Assembly: GCF_010692745.1 (NCBI RefSeq) | Contig: NZ_JAAHTB010000035.1 | Location: 1 to 48,814 of the forward strand | Source: Methylobacterium sp. BTF04 | Lineage (GTDB): Bacteria > Pseudomonadota > Alphaproteobacteria > Rhizobiales > Beijerinckiaceae | Length of the DNA stretch: 48,814 nt | Direction: 5' to 3' | Part shown: positions 1 to 8,378 of the stretch, in pieces | Layout of the letters: the number at the start of each line of letters is the position of its first letter | Position numbering within the stretch: the first letter of the stretch is position 1 | Notes under the pieces: model-generated | Seen by the model: only the letters and a program-made list of their open reading frames with translations | What the model was told of the DNA's origin: nothing | The model's database searches: none | Position numbers and translations under genes: made by a program

Positions 1-308
1 TCACAGGCGGAGTCAGGCCGTCAACGACAAGGGTTCAAACTGATAGATGCTCAGCCCCCGAGCCGACGAATGTTCTTTCGGCCTGCAGGCGTGACCGCAA
101 TGCTTCCTGCCGACTTTCGTCGATCTCTGAACTGCCTCGATCGGCCACCCACCGGTCTTTGTGCAATACGCTGACACGCCGGGGGCATTTGTCCTCCGTT
201 CTTCCTTTAGCGCAGGAGCGTCTGTACACATGCGTCGCTGATCGTGTCCTTCGCTCGATGCGGTCGGTGCGGCACGTCGAGTCCCTGTTGCCGCCCAGAG
301 GATCTCTC
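1..308. other. Upstream region without a convincing gene
   Basis: I see no credible gene before the M23 protein. Open frames here on both strands are short, have unlikely composition and match no family I know. The in-frame extension of the next gene upstream of its Met at 309 gives an Arg/Leu-rich stretch unlike a signal peptide, so I treat it as non-coding. The promoter of the M23 gene should lie here, but no clear -35/-10 pair stands out. Confidence 0.5.
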
Positions 309-1526
309 ATGCGCTTCCTGGCTCTCGCCCGCGCCGTGTCCATCCTCGCTCTCTTGCAAGGCGGAGCCGCGAGTGCCGCGGAGACCGGACGACAGGGAGC
401 CGCCGAGGCGCCGGTCATGACGCCGCTGGTCGCCGATGTGCTGGCACCACCGCGTGTGGTTCCGATGTCCGACGGTCGCAACCACCTCGTCTACGAGCTT
501 CGCCTATCGAATGTGCTGGACGGGCGCTTCGACCTGACGCGCCTTTCCGTCCTCGACGGCGGCTCTGGCCGGCCACTTCTGGTGCTCGACCGGGACGCGA
601 TCGGTCGACGCCTGTCGCTCGGCGGGCGCCGCGGCAGCGAGACAGCCTCGCTCGGCGCTTCCCAGTTCGGAATTGTCTTCCTCCACGTCAGCCTCGATGA
701 CGGGGCACGCGTGCCCGAGACGCTCGTCCACGAGATCGATGGTTTTGCCGAGCCACTGAAATCTGCGTTGTCGATGCGGGTCGCCGAAACTCCGGTAATC
801 GATAAACCACTTCCCGTATTTGGGGCCCCGCTACGGGGACAAGGGTACATCGCAGGGGATGGATGCTGCGACTCCATCCGGCATGTCCGCGCCCTCCTGC
901 CGCTCAATGGTGGCTTCCGGTTGGCGCAGCGCTTCGCCATCGACTGGGAAAAGCTCGATGACGAGAACAGGATCGTGCGAGGCGACCTGAAGGATGTGAG
1001 GAACTACGTCATCTATGGTGAGCCCGTGTTGGCCGTGGCCGACGGCGCGGTAGTCGGCGCGCGCAACGATCTGCCTGACCAGATACCAGGGGCGCTCCCT
1101 TCGAATCTCGCCATCGCCGAGGCGGACGGAAACTTCGTCGTGATCGATATCGGCGCCGGAGCATTCGTGCTCAACGCCCATCTGAAACCCGGAAGCGTCA
1201 AGGTACGCGTGGGTGATCGGGTGACGCGCGGCACGCCGATCGGCGAGGTCGGTAACAGCGGCAACAGCCAAGCACCGCATCTTCACCTGCACGTCATGGA
1301 CGGCCCGGATGGTCTTGTGGCGAACGGTCTGCCGTATGTGTTCGAGGCTTTTACTATTTCGGCAGAGGCAGCGGCGGGGACTGCGGATTTCGATCAGGCG
1401 GAGGCGACCGGCGCACCCCTGACCCTGACTCGCAAGTCACCTGCGCTCATCGTGCGCAAAGCCCTGCCCGTCGACCTCTCGATCGTGGATTGGCAAGCGC
1501 CGCTCTCGGAGCGTGGGACACCGTAG
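309..1526 (+). CDS. Secreted M23 (LytM-type) metallopeptidase family protein
   Basis: A protein of 405 residues. An N-terminal signal peptide (MRFLALARAVSILALL...ASAAE) sends it to the periplasm, which is why I start at ATG 309 and not at the upstream in-frame start at 159. The first half has no domain I recognise. The C-terminal third is an M23/LytM fold: the G-x-P-V-x-A-x-x-D-G strand (EPVLAVADG), the NAHL segment and the HLHLHV metal motif near residue 325. Family members cleave peptide crosslinks in peptidoglycan or activate amidases. The usual H-x-x-x-D that supplies the first zinc ligands is replaced by a FAIDW segment, so the Asp is kept but the His is not obvious. Catalysis is therefore uncertain. 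No partner gene is adjacent. Confidence 0.8.
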   Translation: MRFLALARAVSILALLQGGAASAAETGRQGAAEAPVMTPLVADVLAPPRVVPMSDGRNHLVYELRLSNVLDGRFDLTRLSVLDGGSGRPLLVLDRDAIGRRLSLGGRRGSETASLGASQFGIVFLHVSLDDGARVPETLVHEIDGFAEPLKSALSMRVAETPVIDKPLPVFGAPLRGQGYIAGDGCCDSIRHVRALLPLNGGFRLAQRFAIDWEKLDDENRIVRGDLKDVRNYVIYGEPVLAVADGAVVGARNDLPDQIPGALPSNLAIAEADGNFVVIDIGAGAFVLNAHLKPGSVKVRVGDRVTRGTPIGEVGNSGNSQAPHLHLHVMDGPDGLVANGLPYVFEAFTISAEAAAGTADFDQAEATGAPLTLTRKSPALIVRKALPVDLSIVDWQAPLSERGTP

Positions 1527-1779
1527 CGTCCGATCCGAGGGGCCGACACCGACGCATTCGCAGCACGGCGCGCGTCATAGCCTGCGCTTGCTCGGACGCG
1601 CCATCGCGCCGTTCAGAGTAAGGATTGGTCCCCGAGCGCTCCGACGCGGCGACCTGGCGCTGATGCTCGAGCAGGCGCGGAGTACAGACGCCCTGGATAA
1701 TTGATGCTCTCGGCAGATTGTTATTCGTTTGCGCGATAGTCCTCAGTCCACGAACAACACCCGAGTCCGATGGTCGACC

Positions 1780-2610
1780 ATGAACGTCATTCTGATCCGG
1801 TCTCTCGACATGGCGCTTCTCAGCGTGTGGGTCGGAATCTGTGCAGCCGTTCCCGAGATCATCTGGCAGGGCGGGAAACTCCTGCTCGACCATGGCGAGA
1901 TCGAGGAATTCTTGATCTCGGCGCTGCTGGTCGGGATGATGCTCGCGTTCTTCGTCGAGCCGCTGACGGAGCGGATCAAGGCGCGATCCTGGTCGGCCCA
2001 TCACCACGCCCAAGGCTGGACCTTCGTCACCATCTTGGTCGCAATCCTGTTCGGTATGGTCACCGTGTGCATTCACCAATGCATCGACACCCTGCTCCAC
2101 AACAAGAGCACGTCATCTTTGCAAGAAACTACCGGCCTTCACGAGGCAATTCGCATCGTTGTGCAGTGGGCTTTCATTCCCACGATCTTCACCATCGTCT
2201 GGTTCATTGGACTGAAAAACCGCCGCCTCGGCAACCTATTGATCTTCTTCGCGTCCATACTCGTTATGCTGGTAACGAAATTGGGTTTCCAATGGCATAT
2301 CTACAACGCCGCCAGCTCGACCATCGTCGGAGCACTGGCCTCCCTACTGGTGATCAATTTTGCCAGCTGGGGTCGATTTTTTTATGCAAGCGGAAACTAT
2401 CACCTATCGATCAGTGCCGGCTTCTGTTTTGGCCTCTGCACGCTGATCATAATGTTTATCAATTACTACGTCATAAAGATCGATTACGATGGTCTGGATT
2501 ACGGCGAAGATGCGAGATTTTACCTCGGATGGGCCTTGGGCCTATCGTTCCTACCGGACCTTTATCGTAAAACAAAGTATTCAGACGCGGTAGATTCTCG
2601 ACGAGTTTGA
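1780..2610 (+). CDS. Multi-pass membrane protein of unknown function
   Basis: A protein of 276 residues that I do not recognise. It has about seven hydrophobic segments, the first at the N-terminus (VWVGICAAVPEI) and later ones near residues 47-60, 85-100, 130-150, 155-175, 185-205 and 215-235, so it is an integral membrane protein. ATG 1780 is preferred because the upstream in-frame codons from 1729 encode a polar stretch. Its 3' half (about 2260-2600) is clearly richer in A+T and in rare codons than the rest of the window, which points to horizontal acquisition. It stands alone, with roughly 250 bp of empty sequence before it and 160 bp of AT-rich sequence after it. Confidence 0.6.
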   Translation: MNVILIRSLDMALLSVWVGICAAVPEIIWQGGKLLLDHGEIEEFLISALLVGMMLAFFVEPLTERIKARSWSAHHHAQGWTFVTILVAILFGMVTVCIHQCIDTLLHNKSTSSLQETTGLHEAIRIVVQWAFIPTIFTIVWFIGLKNRRLGNLLIFFASILVMLVTKLGFQWHIYNAASSTIVGALASLLVINFASWGRFFYASGNYHLSISAGFCFGLCTLIIMFINYYVIKIDYDGLDYGEDARFYLGWALGLSFLPDLYRKTKYSDAVDSRRV

Positions 2611-2774
2611 ACTCGGCAATAATCGATCATTTATTAAAAAAATCCAGGCAGCAGGATATTGACTTGCGGGCAGATCTCGGAAGCTTTTGAAATCGCAAAA
2701 CAAGCCGAGGAAATCTCTGTGGCTTGATCGCCCGATCTTCGCCGACTTGTACAGATTACGATTCAAAAAAACGC

Positions 2775-3680
2775 TCAGCGCGCCATGGCCCGGGCCTGCG
2801 GCCGCTCGCCGGAATATTGCTTGAGGAAGGCGGCCATCTCGGCGAGTTCAGGGGCCTTCGCGCGGAACGCCACCGAGAGCGCCAGCAGCGTGTCGGCATG
2901 GTCGAGGCCTGGATAGACCCGTTCCTGTACCGGCACACGGGCCTCGCGCAGGCGGGCGGCCAGATTCTGGGTGTTGCGGGGCCGTACCGTGGTGTCGCCG
3001 TCGCCGGTGGCCAGGAAGGTCGGCGGCGAGTGGGCGCTGGCGAACGTGATCGGCTGGGTCGCCGCCTTGTCGGGAGCTTCGCCGAACAGTTCGGTGGCGG
3101 TGCCCTGGTCGAGGGGCAGAAAATCGTAGGGGCCGGAGAGACCAGCCACCGCACGGACGATCTTGGGTTCGACGCCGGCCTTGCGCAGGTAGCGTGGATC
3201 GAACCCGAGCATCGCGGCATTGTAGGCGCCGGCCGAATGGCCTGCGAGGACGATCCGGCTCGGGTCGCCGCCATAGGCCGCGATGTTGTCGCGCACCCAG
3301 GCTATCGCCCTGGCGCCGTCATCGAGAAAATCGGGGAAGCGCACCTCCGGATAGAGCCGGTAATCGGGCAGCACCGTCACGAAGCCCTGGGCAGCCAGCG
3401 CTTGGCCGACGAACTCGTAGTCTTCCTTCGCGCCGTTCTTCCAGGACCCACCATAGAAGAACACCAGGACCGGGGCACCACCGGTCGCGGCCACGGGGGT
3501 GTATACGTCGACCCGCTGTCGCTTGTGCGGACCGTAGGCCGCGTTCTTCAGGGCGAGTTTGCCGCCGCTGTCGCGCGGGCCGATCGCGTCGAACAGCGCG
3601 AGCGGCGAACAGGCGGTGATGCCCAATGCGGCGAGGGCAAGAACGGTGAGACTGGCGAAAACGGCTAGAATGCGGGTCAT
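2775..3680 (-). CDS. Alpha/beta hydrolase (carboxylesterase), predicted lipoprotein
   Basis: A protein of 301 residues. The N-terminus is a lipoprotein signal with lipobox ITAC and Cys24, so it is probably membrane anchored and faces the periplasm. The body is an alpha/beta hydrolase of the BD-FAE/HSL-like group. The oxyanion motif is FFYGGSW, the nucleophile elbow is GHSAG (Ser near residue 147), the acid probably lies in the ATGDGDTTV segment and the catalytic His in GLDHADTL. Family members hydrolyse short acyl esters; the substrate cannot be read from sequence. ATG 3680 is used because the longer frame from 3743 adds a polar stretch before the signal peptide. Confidence 0.85.
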   Translation of the reverse strand: MTRILAVFASLTVLALAALGITACSPLALFDAIGPRDSGGKLALKNAAYGPHKRQRVDVYTPVAATGGAPVLVFFYGGSWKNGAKEDYEFVGQALAAQGFVTVLPDYRLYPEVRFPDFLDDGARAIAWVRDNIAAYGGDPSRIVLAGHSAGAYNAAMLGFDPRYLRKAGVEPKIVRAVAGLSGPYDFLPLDQGTATELFGEAPDKAATQPITFASAHSPPTFLATGDGDTTVRPRNTQNLAARLREARVPVQERVYPGLDHADTLLALSVAFRAKAPELAEMAAFLKQYSGERPQARAMAR

Positions 3681-3752
3681 GCATCTCTCAGAGCGGAACA
3701 GTTCATCCCTGTGACAGGGCGCACACGGCGCTTTCATGGCCAAATTGGTGCG

Positions 3753-4661
3753 TCACGTCCGCAACACGAGACAAGCGCCGCCCGCGCCGCGAATCTTGCC
3801 GCACAACGCATCGGCGGCGGCCCGGCTCTGAGCGGGAATACGGATGCGGTAGAAGGCGCGTGTCCCGCGATTGCGCAGCCGGGTCCCGATGATCATCGGA
3901 CGGACGTCGCCGATCACGCTGGTGTAGAGCTGGCGTGCCCGCCCGAAACTCTGCAGCGCGAGCGCCTTCGAGAAGTTGCCGGCGAGCTGGATGCCCCAGG
4001 GCGCCGCCGGCCCTTCGTTGCCGCCGATGGCGAAGCGATCGCCGCGGGACGGAATGCGCAACAGGGCCGTGACCTGGAGGCAGGTCTTTTCCGACTCCGG
4101 CTTTGCTATGGGGCCGACAGCATCCTTCTCCTGTGCCGGCATTTCGACGCCGGCGCCGGCGCGCCATTCTTCGGCGGGCGCACCGGTGATCGCCAGGACA
4201 TAAGTGCGCGTCTCCGCCGGAAGGCCGCCGGTCCCGGCAAGCCAAGCCGAGACCCGGCCGGGACCACCATTGTAGGCCGCCGCCGCGAGACCGAGATTGC
4301 CGAATTGCCGGTTCAGGTCGGCCAGCAGGTGCGCCGCATGCGGGATCGCCTGCTCCGGATCGAACGGGTCGGTGAGGCCGCGTTCGCGCGCCGTACCGGG
4401 CATGAACTGCGCCACCCCTTGCGCCCCGACGGGGCTTACGGCGCCCACGCGAAAACTGCTCTCGCGCCAGATCAGGCGGGTCAGGAACGGCACCGGCAGC
4501 CCGCGCGCCTTGGCCGATCCCTCGATCAGCCGGCACAGAGCCTGTTCGACGGTCTCGGTCGCCCCCTCGGTCACGGCGGCCGAGGCCGGTGGCGACGCCG
4601 CGCAGCCGAGCGCGGTCACGAGGAGGGCGGAGAAAAAGACAGGGATGCGAAGCAAAGTCAC
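3753..4661 (-). CDS. Lytic transglycosylase (SLT domain) with C-terminal SPOR-like domain
   Basis: A protein of 302 residues with an N-terminal signal peptide. The SLT goose-lysozyme-like domain covers about residues 45-165. It shows the catalytic Glu in WRESSF (Glu67), the GAQGVAQFMPGTA motif and the AAYNGGPGRV motif. The enzyme cleaves the MurNAc-GlcNAc bond of peptidoglycan to give 1,6-anhydro ends. The last 75 residues (from about GRARQLYTSV to CLVLRT) look like a SPOR domain, which binds denuded glycan at the septum, so a role in cell separation or appendage assembly is plausible. It is divergent from the ABC ATPase gene, with about 130 bp between them for both promoters. Confidence 0.88.
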   Translation of the reverse strand: MTLLRIPVFFSALLVTALGCAASPPASAAVTEGATETVEQALCRLIEGSAKARGLPVPFLTRLIWRESSFRVGAVSPVGAQGVAQFMPGTARERGLTDPFDPEQAIPHAAHLLADLNRQFGNLGLAAAAYNGGPGRVSAWLAGTGGLPAETRTYVLAITGAPAEEWRAGAGVEMPAQEKDAVGPIAKPESEKTCLQVTALLRIPSRGDRFAIGGNEGPAAPWGIQLAGNFSKALALQSFGRARQLYTSVIGDVRPMIIGTRLRNRGTRAFYRIRIPAQSRAAADALCGKIRGAGGACLVLRT

Positions 4662-4794
4662 GTCCGGGTTGTAGCGCGGGTCGCGCTGCGATCAATCGCC
4701 TGATCGTTCGCCGTTCGGCCTGGGCCGCGCTATAACCCCAATGCCTCCCGAAATTCGCACCTGCCCGCCCTGAAACCGAGTGCCCCTCAGCCCG

Positions 4795-6423
4795 ATGACC
4801 GACCCGCTGCTCGACGTCCAGGATCTGTCGGTGGCCTTCCGTTCGCGGGAGCGCGAGACCTTGGCGGTCGACCGCGTCAGCTTTTCGATCTCGGCCGGCG
4901 AGACCCTGGCTCTGGTGGGCGAATCAGGATCCGGCAAGTCGGTGACGGCGCTCTCGATCCTGCGCCTGCTCGATGGCGGCGCGCATCATCCGGGCGGCCG
5001 CATCCTGTTCAAGGGGCGGGATCTGCTCTCCCTGCCGGAGCGCCACTTACGCAGCATCCGGGGGGCGGACATCACGATGGTGTTCCAGGAGCCGATGACC
5101 TCGCTCAACCCGTTGCACAGCATCCAGCGCCAAATCGGCGAGGTGCTGGAGGTGCATCGCGGCCTTTCGGGCCGGGCGGCGCGGGCACGCATCCTCGAAC
5201 TGCTCGACCTCGTCGGCCTGCGCGATGCCGAGCGCCGCCTCAACGCCTACCCGCACGAACTCTCCGGCGGCCAGCGCCAGCGCGTGATGATCGCCATGGC
5301 GCTCGCCTGCGAGCCCGACCTGCTGGTGGCCGACGAACCGACGACGGCCCTCGATGTCACCGTGCAGGCACAGATCCTCACGCTGCTCGCCGACCTGCAG
5401 AAACGGCTCGGCATGGCGATGCTGTTCATCACCCACGACCTCGGCATCGTGCAGCGCATCGCCACCTCGGTCTGCGTCATGCTCGCCGGACGCATCGTGG
5501 AGGCAGGTGCCACCGCCGAGGTTTTTGCGAAGCCTCAGCACGAATACACGCGGCGTCTACTCGCCTCCGAGCCGAAGGGCCGCGCCAATCCGGTGCCTGA
5601 GGGCGCGCAGGACCTCCTAGAGGCCGGGCCCCTGAAGGTCTGGTTTCCGATCCGCGAAGGGTTTTGGCGGCGGACCACCAGCCACGTGAAGGCGGTGGAC
5701 GGCGTCGCCCTGCGGGTACGCGAGGGCGAGACCGTTGGCGTGGTCGGAGAATCGGGCTCTGGCAAGACCACGCTGGGCCTCGCGCTGCTCCGGCTGACGG
5801 GTTGCGAGGGGCCGATCGTCTTCCTCGGTCACTCCATCGCCGGGCTTCCGCCCTCCGCCATGCGGCCGTTCCGGCGCGACATGCAGGTGGTATTTCAGGA
5901 CCCCTACGGCTCGCTCTCGCCGCGCATGACCGTGGCCGATATCGTCGCCGAAGGACTCGTGGTCCAAGGAGCGGTGAAATCCCGGGCCGAGCGTCAGGCG
6001 GTGGTCGCCGCGGCGTTAATCGATGTCGGCCTCGATCCGGCGACGATGGACCGCTACCCGCACGAATTCTCCGGCGGCCAGCGCCAACGCATCGCCATCG
6101 CCCGAGCCATCGTGCTCAAGCCGAAATTCGTCGTGCTCGATGAGCCGACCTCGGCGCTGGACCGCTCGGTGCAGGCCCAGATCGTCACCTTGCTGCGCGA
6201 CCTCCAGCGCGAACGTAAGCTCGCCTACCTGTTCATCAGCCACGACCTGAAAGTGGTTCGGGCGCTGGCGAACTACGTCCTCGTCATGCAGAACGGGCGC
6301 GTGGTGGAGGAGGGACCGGCGGAGACGATTTTTTCGGCGCCGCAGACCGCGTATACACGCGCGCTGTTCGCCGCCGCCTTCGATCTTCAGAGCGACGCGG
6401 TCGCCGACGCCGTTCCGGTCTGA
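4795..6423 (+). CDS. yejF: Oligopeptide/microcin-type ABC transporter, fused tandem ATPase (YejF-like)
   Basis: A protein of 542 residues with two complete ABC ATPase halves of DppD and DppF type. The first half has Walker A GESGSGKS (42-49), signature LSGGQRQR and Walker B LLVADEPTTALD. The second has GESGSGKT (about 317-324), FSGGQRQR and VVLDEPTSALD. Each half is followed by the C-terminal oligopeptide-type extension. Such fused ATPases power uptake of peptides (YejABEF). ATG 4795 is chosen over GTG 4780. No permease or binding-protein gene lies beside it, so it either works with components encoded elsewhere or is an orphan. deoB follows after 8 bp and is probably co-transcribed. Confidence 0.9.
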   Translation: MTDPLLDVQDLSVAFRSRERETLAVDRVSFSISAGETLALVGESGSGKSVTALSILRLLDGGAHHPGGRILFKGRDLLSLPERHLRSIRGADITMVFQEPMTSLNPLHSIQRQIGEVLEVHRGLSGRAARARILELLDLVGLRDAERRLNAYPHELSGGQRQRVMIAMALACEPDLLVADEPTTALDVTVQAQILTLLADLQKRLGMAMLFITHDLGIVQRIATSVCVMLAGRIVEAGATAEVFAKPQHEYTRRLLASEPKGRANPVPEGAQDLLEAGPLKVWFPIREGFWRRTTSHVKAVDGVALRVREGETVGVVGESGSGKTTLGLALLRLTGCEGPIVFLGHSIAGLPPSAMRPFRRDMQVVFQDPYGSLSPRMTVADIVAEGLVVQGAVKSRAERQAVVAAALIDVGLDPATMDRYPHEFSGGQRQRIAIARAIVLKPKFVVLDEPTSALDRSVQAQIVTLLRDLQRERKLAYLFISHDLKVVRALANYVLVMQNGRVVEEGPAETIFSAPQTAYTRALFAAAFDLQSDAVADAVPV

Positions 6424-6431
6424 AAGCGACC

Positions 6432-7652
6432 ATGCCGCGCGCGCTTCTCATCGTCCTCGATTCCGTCGGTATCGGCGGCGCTCCCGATGCGGCCCGTTAC
6501 GGCGACACCGGGTCCGACACGCTCGGCCATATCGCGGAAGCCTGCGCCACCGGTGCCGGCGACCGGGCGGGCCTCCGGTCCGGCGCGCTACGGCTCCCGA
6601 ACCTCGCCGCCCTCGGCCTTGGGCTGGCGGCACAGGGTGCGACAGGACGCGTGCCGCCCGGCCTCGCCATCGCGGTGGCGGCGGAGGGCGCTTATGGCCA
6701 CGCCATCGAGACGGCGGCCGGCAAGGACACCCCGTCGGGGCATTGGGAGATCGCGGGCGTCCCGGTGCTGGAGGATTGGGGGCACTTTCCGGACACGGTG
6801 CCGGCGTTTCCGGCGGCGCTCATCGACGATCTGATCGCGCGTGCCGCTCTTCCCGGCATCCTCGGAGATTGCCATGCCGCCGGCGTGCCGATCATCGAGC
6901 GTCTCGGCGCCGAGCATGTTCGGACAGGACAACCGATCTGCTACACGTCGGCCGACAGCGTCTTTCAGATCGCCGCCCACGAGGAGCATTTCGGCCTGGA
7001 TCGGCTCTATACCCTGTGTCGTGTCGCGCGCGACCTCTGCGATCCCTACCGCGTCGGGCGCGTCATCGCCCGACCATTCGTCGGTTCGGCCGAGGACGGC
7101 TTCCGGCGCACCGCCAACCGTAAGGATTATGCGGTTCAGCCGCCGGGAGAGACACTGCTCGACCGGCTCGATTCGGCTGGACGCGCCGTGATCAGCGTCG
7201 GCAAGATCGGGGACATTTTCGCCCATCGCGGGACCGGACGCGAGATCAAGCCCGCCGGGAATGCCGCCTGCCTCGACGCGGCTCTGGCGGCGTTCCGTGA
7301 CCTCCCGGATGGCGGCCTCGTCTTCCTCAACCTTGTGGATTTCGACACCGAATACGGCCACCGCCGCGACGTGGCGGGCTACGCCGCCGAGCTCGAAGCC
7401 TTCGATGCGCGCGTACCAGCCATCCGCGCCGGCCTGCGCACCGGCGACCTCTGTCTGATCACCGCCGACCACGGCAACGACCCGACATGGCATGGCACCG
7501 AGCACACCCGCGAGCAGGTGCCGATTCTCGCCTTTGGGCCCGGCATCGCACCAGCCGCCCTCGGTGGGCGCGCGACGTTCGCCGATATCGGTGCCACGAT
7601 TGCGAATCATCTGCACATCGCACCTCTGGCGGCGGGACACGCCTGGTGGTGA
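6432..7652 (+). CDS. deoB: Phosphopentomutase
   Basis: A protein of 406 residues, full length for the family. It interconverts ribose-1-phosphate or deoxyribose-1-phosphate and the 5-phosphate, linking nucleoside breakdown to the pentose phosphate pathway in the cytoplasm. Alkaline-phosphatase-superfamily metal motifs are visible: N-terminal LDSVGIGGAPDA, KDTPSGHWE (the Thr is the phosphorylated residue in the family) and DHGNDPTWHGTEHTRE near the C-terminus. It starts 8 bp after the ABC ATPase and is followed after 22 bp by the DUF1192 gene, suggesting one transcript. The salvage enzyme gene upp lies 3.5 kb downstream on the same strand. Confidence 0.95.
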   Translation: MPRALLIVLDSVGIGGAPDAARYGDTGSDTLGHIAEACATGAGDRAGLRSGALRLPNLAALGLGLAAQGATGRVPPGLAIAVAAEGAYGHAIETAAGKDTPSGHWEIAGVPVLEDWGHFPDTVPAFPAALIDDLIARAALPGILGDCHAAGVPIIERLGAEHVRTGQPICYTSADSVFQIAAHEEHFGLDRLYTLCRVARDLCDPYRVGRVIARPFVGSAEDGFRRTANRKDYAVQPPGETLLDRLDSAGRAVISVGKIGDIFAHRGTGREIKPAGNAACLDAALAAFRDLPDGGLVFLNLVDFDTEYGHRRDVAGYAAELEAFDARVPAIRAGLRTGDLCLITADHGNDPTWHGTEHTREQVPILAFGPGIAPAALGGRATFADIGATIANHLHIAPLAAGHAWW

Positions 7653-7674
7653 GCTATTACGGGGCAAACGGGCC

Positions 7675-7863
7675 ATGATGGACGACGAAGACAGGCCACG
7701 CCGCCCGGTGACGCACACCGTCGGCGAGGCGCTGGACGCCTTGTCGGTGGAGGAAATCGGCGATCGGATCGCGCTTCTGACCCGCGAGATCGAGCGCCTC
7801 CAAGCCACCAGATCCACCAAGGAGGCCGCGCGCGACATTGCCGGCTCGATCTTCAAGTTCTGA
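7675..7863 (+). CDS. DUF1192 small protein
   Basis: A 62-residue cytoplasmic protein matching the DUF1192 pattern: an acidic/basic N-terminus (MMDDEDRPRRP), the conserved L-S-V-E-E-I-x-x-R-I block, a short amphipathic coiled-coil (IALLTREIERLQATR) and a C-terminal GSIFKF. The family is restricted largely to Alphaproteobacteria and its function is not established. Two adjacent ATG codons (7675, 7678) are possible starts. It is the last gene of the run with the ABC ATPase and deoB. Confidence 0.85.
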   Translation: MMDDEDRPRRPVTHTVGEALDALSVEEIGDRIALLTREIERLQATRSTKEAARDIAGSIFKF

Positions 7864-8378
7864 GCAGAATGAGCGCTCCACGCCGCAATCGAAAGTCAGT
7901 GCCCGACAAAATCTCCGCCAGCGATGCTCGCATACATACCATCACCCAAACAGGGGATGAAGAATGCAACGGTTGAGGCTCCAATGCGGTCGACTTGTTG
8001 GGGGGCAACCATGCAGGCATTGTGGAACATCGCACCGTGGATGCGCCGGCGAGCGCAGCGGCATCTCGAACGCGGCAGCAGCATGAGGGTGGTTCAATAC
8101 ATCCTCAGTTCGGCCGGATCCGACTCGGCCAAGGCCATCGAAACACCGGTGACCACAGTCGAGCCGTCAGCCCACAACATCATCCTGTTCAGAGCGCTCA
8201 AGCAATATTCGTGACGAGCACAGGTCGATAGCCGGTGAGGCTTTCGGCCGTCATCTGGTCTGTCTGACTGTCGAGCATGCAGAGCTCCGGCACGCAGTGT
8301 GACATTGCGAGCCAATAGCGTTGCAACGCGGGTCGGCAGGTCGCGACTGCCGATCGATGGCAGATCTGGCACTCGTCC
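7864..8378. other. 515-bp intergenic region, possible decayed minus-strand coding sequence
   Basis: No gene here is convincing. On the minus strand a single reading frame stays open from about 8372 to 7896 except for one TGA at 8094-8096. Its residues on both sides of that stop (MMLWADGSTVVTGVSMALAE and GASTVAFFIPCLGDGMY) look more protein-like than the other frames. This could be a degraded gene, or a 29-residue small protein from 8183 to 8094. I could not match it to a family. Confidence 0.3.

Noticed and set aside
1513..1704. A 63-codon plus-strand frame after the M23 gene
   Set aside because: Arg-rich, no ribosome site, overlaps the M23 stop and has no known relatives that I can recall.
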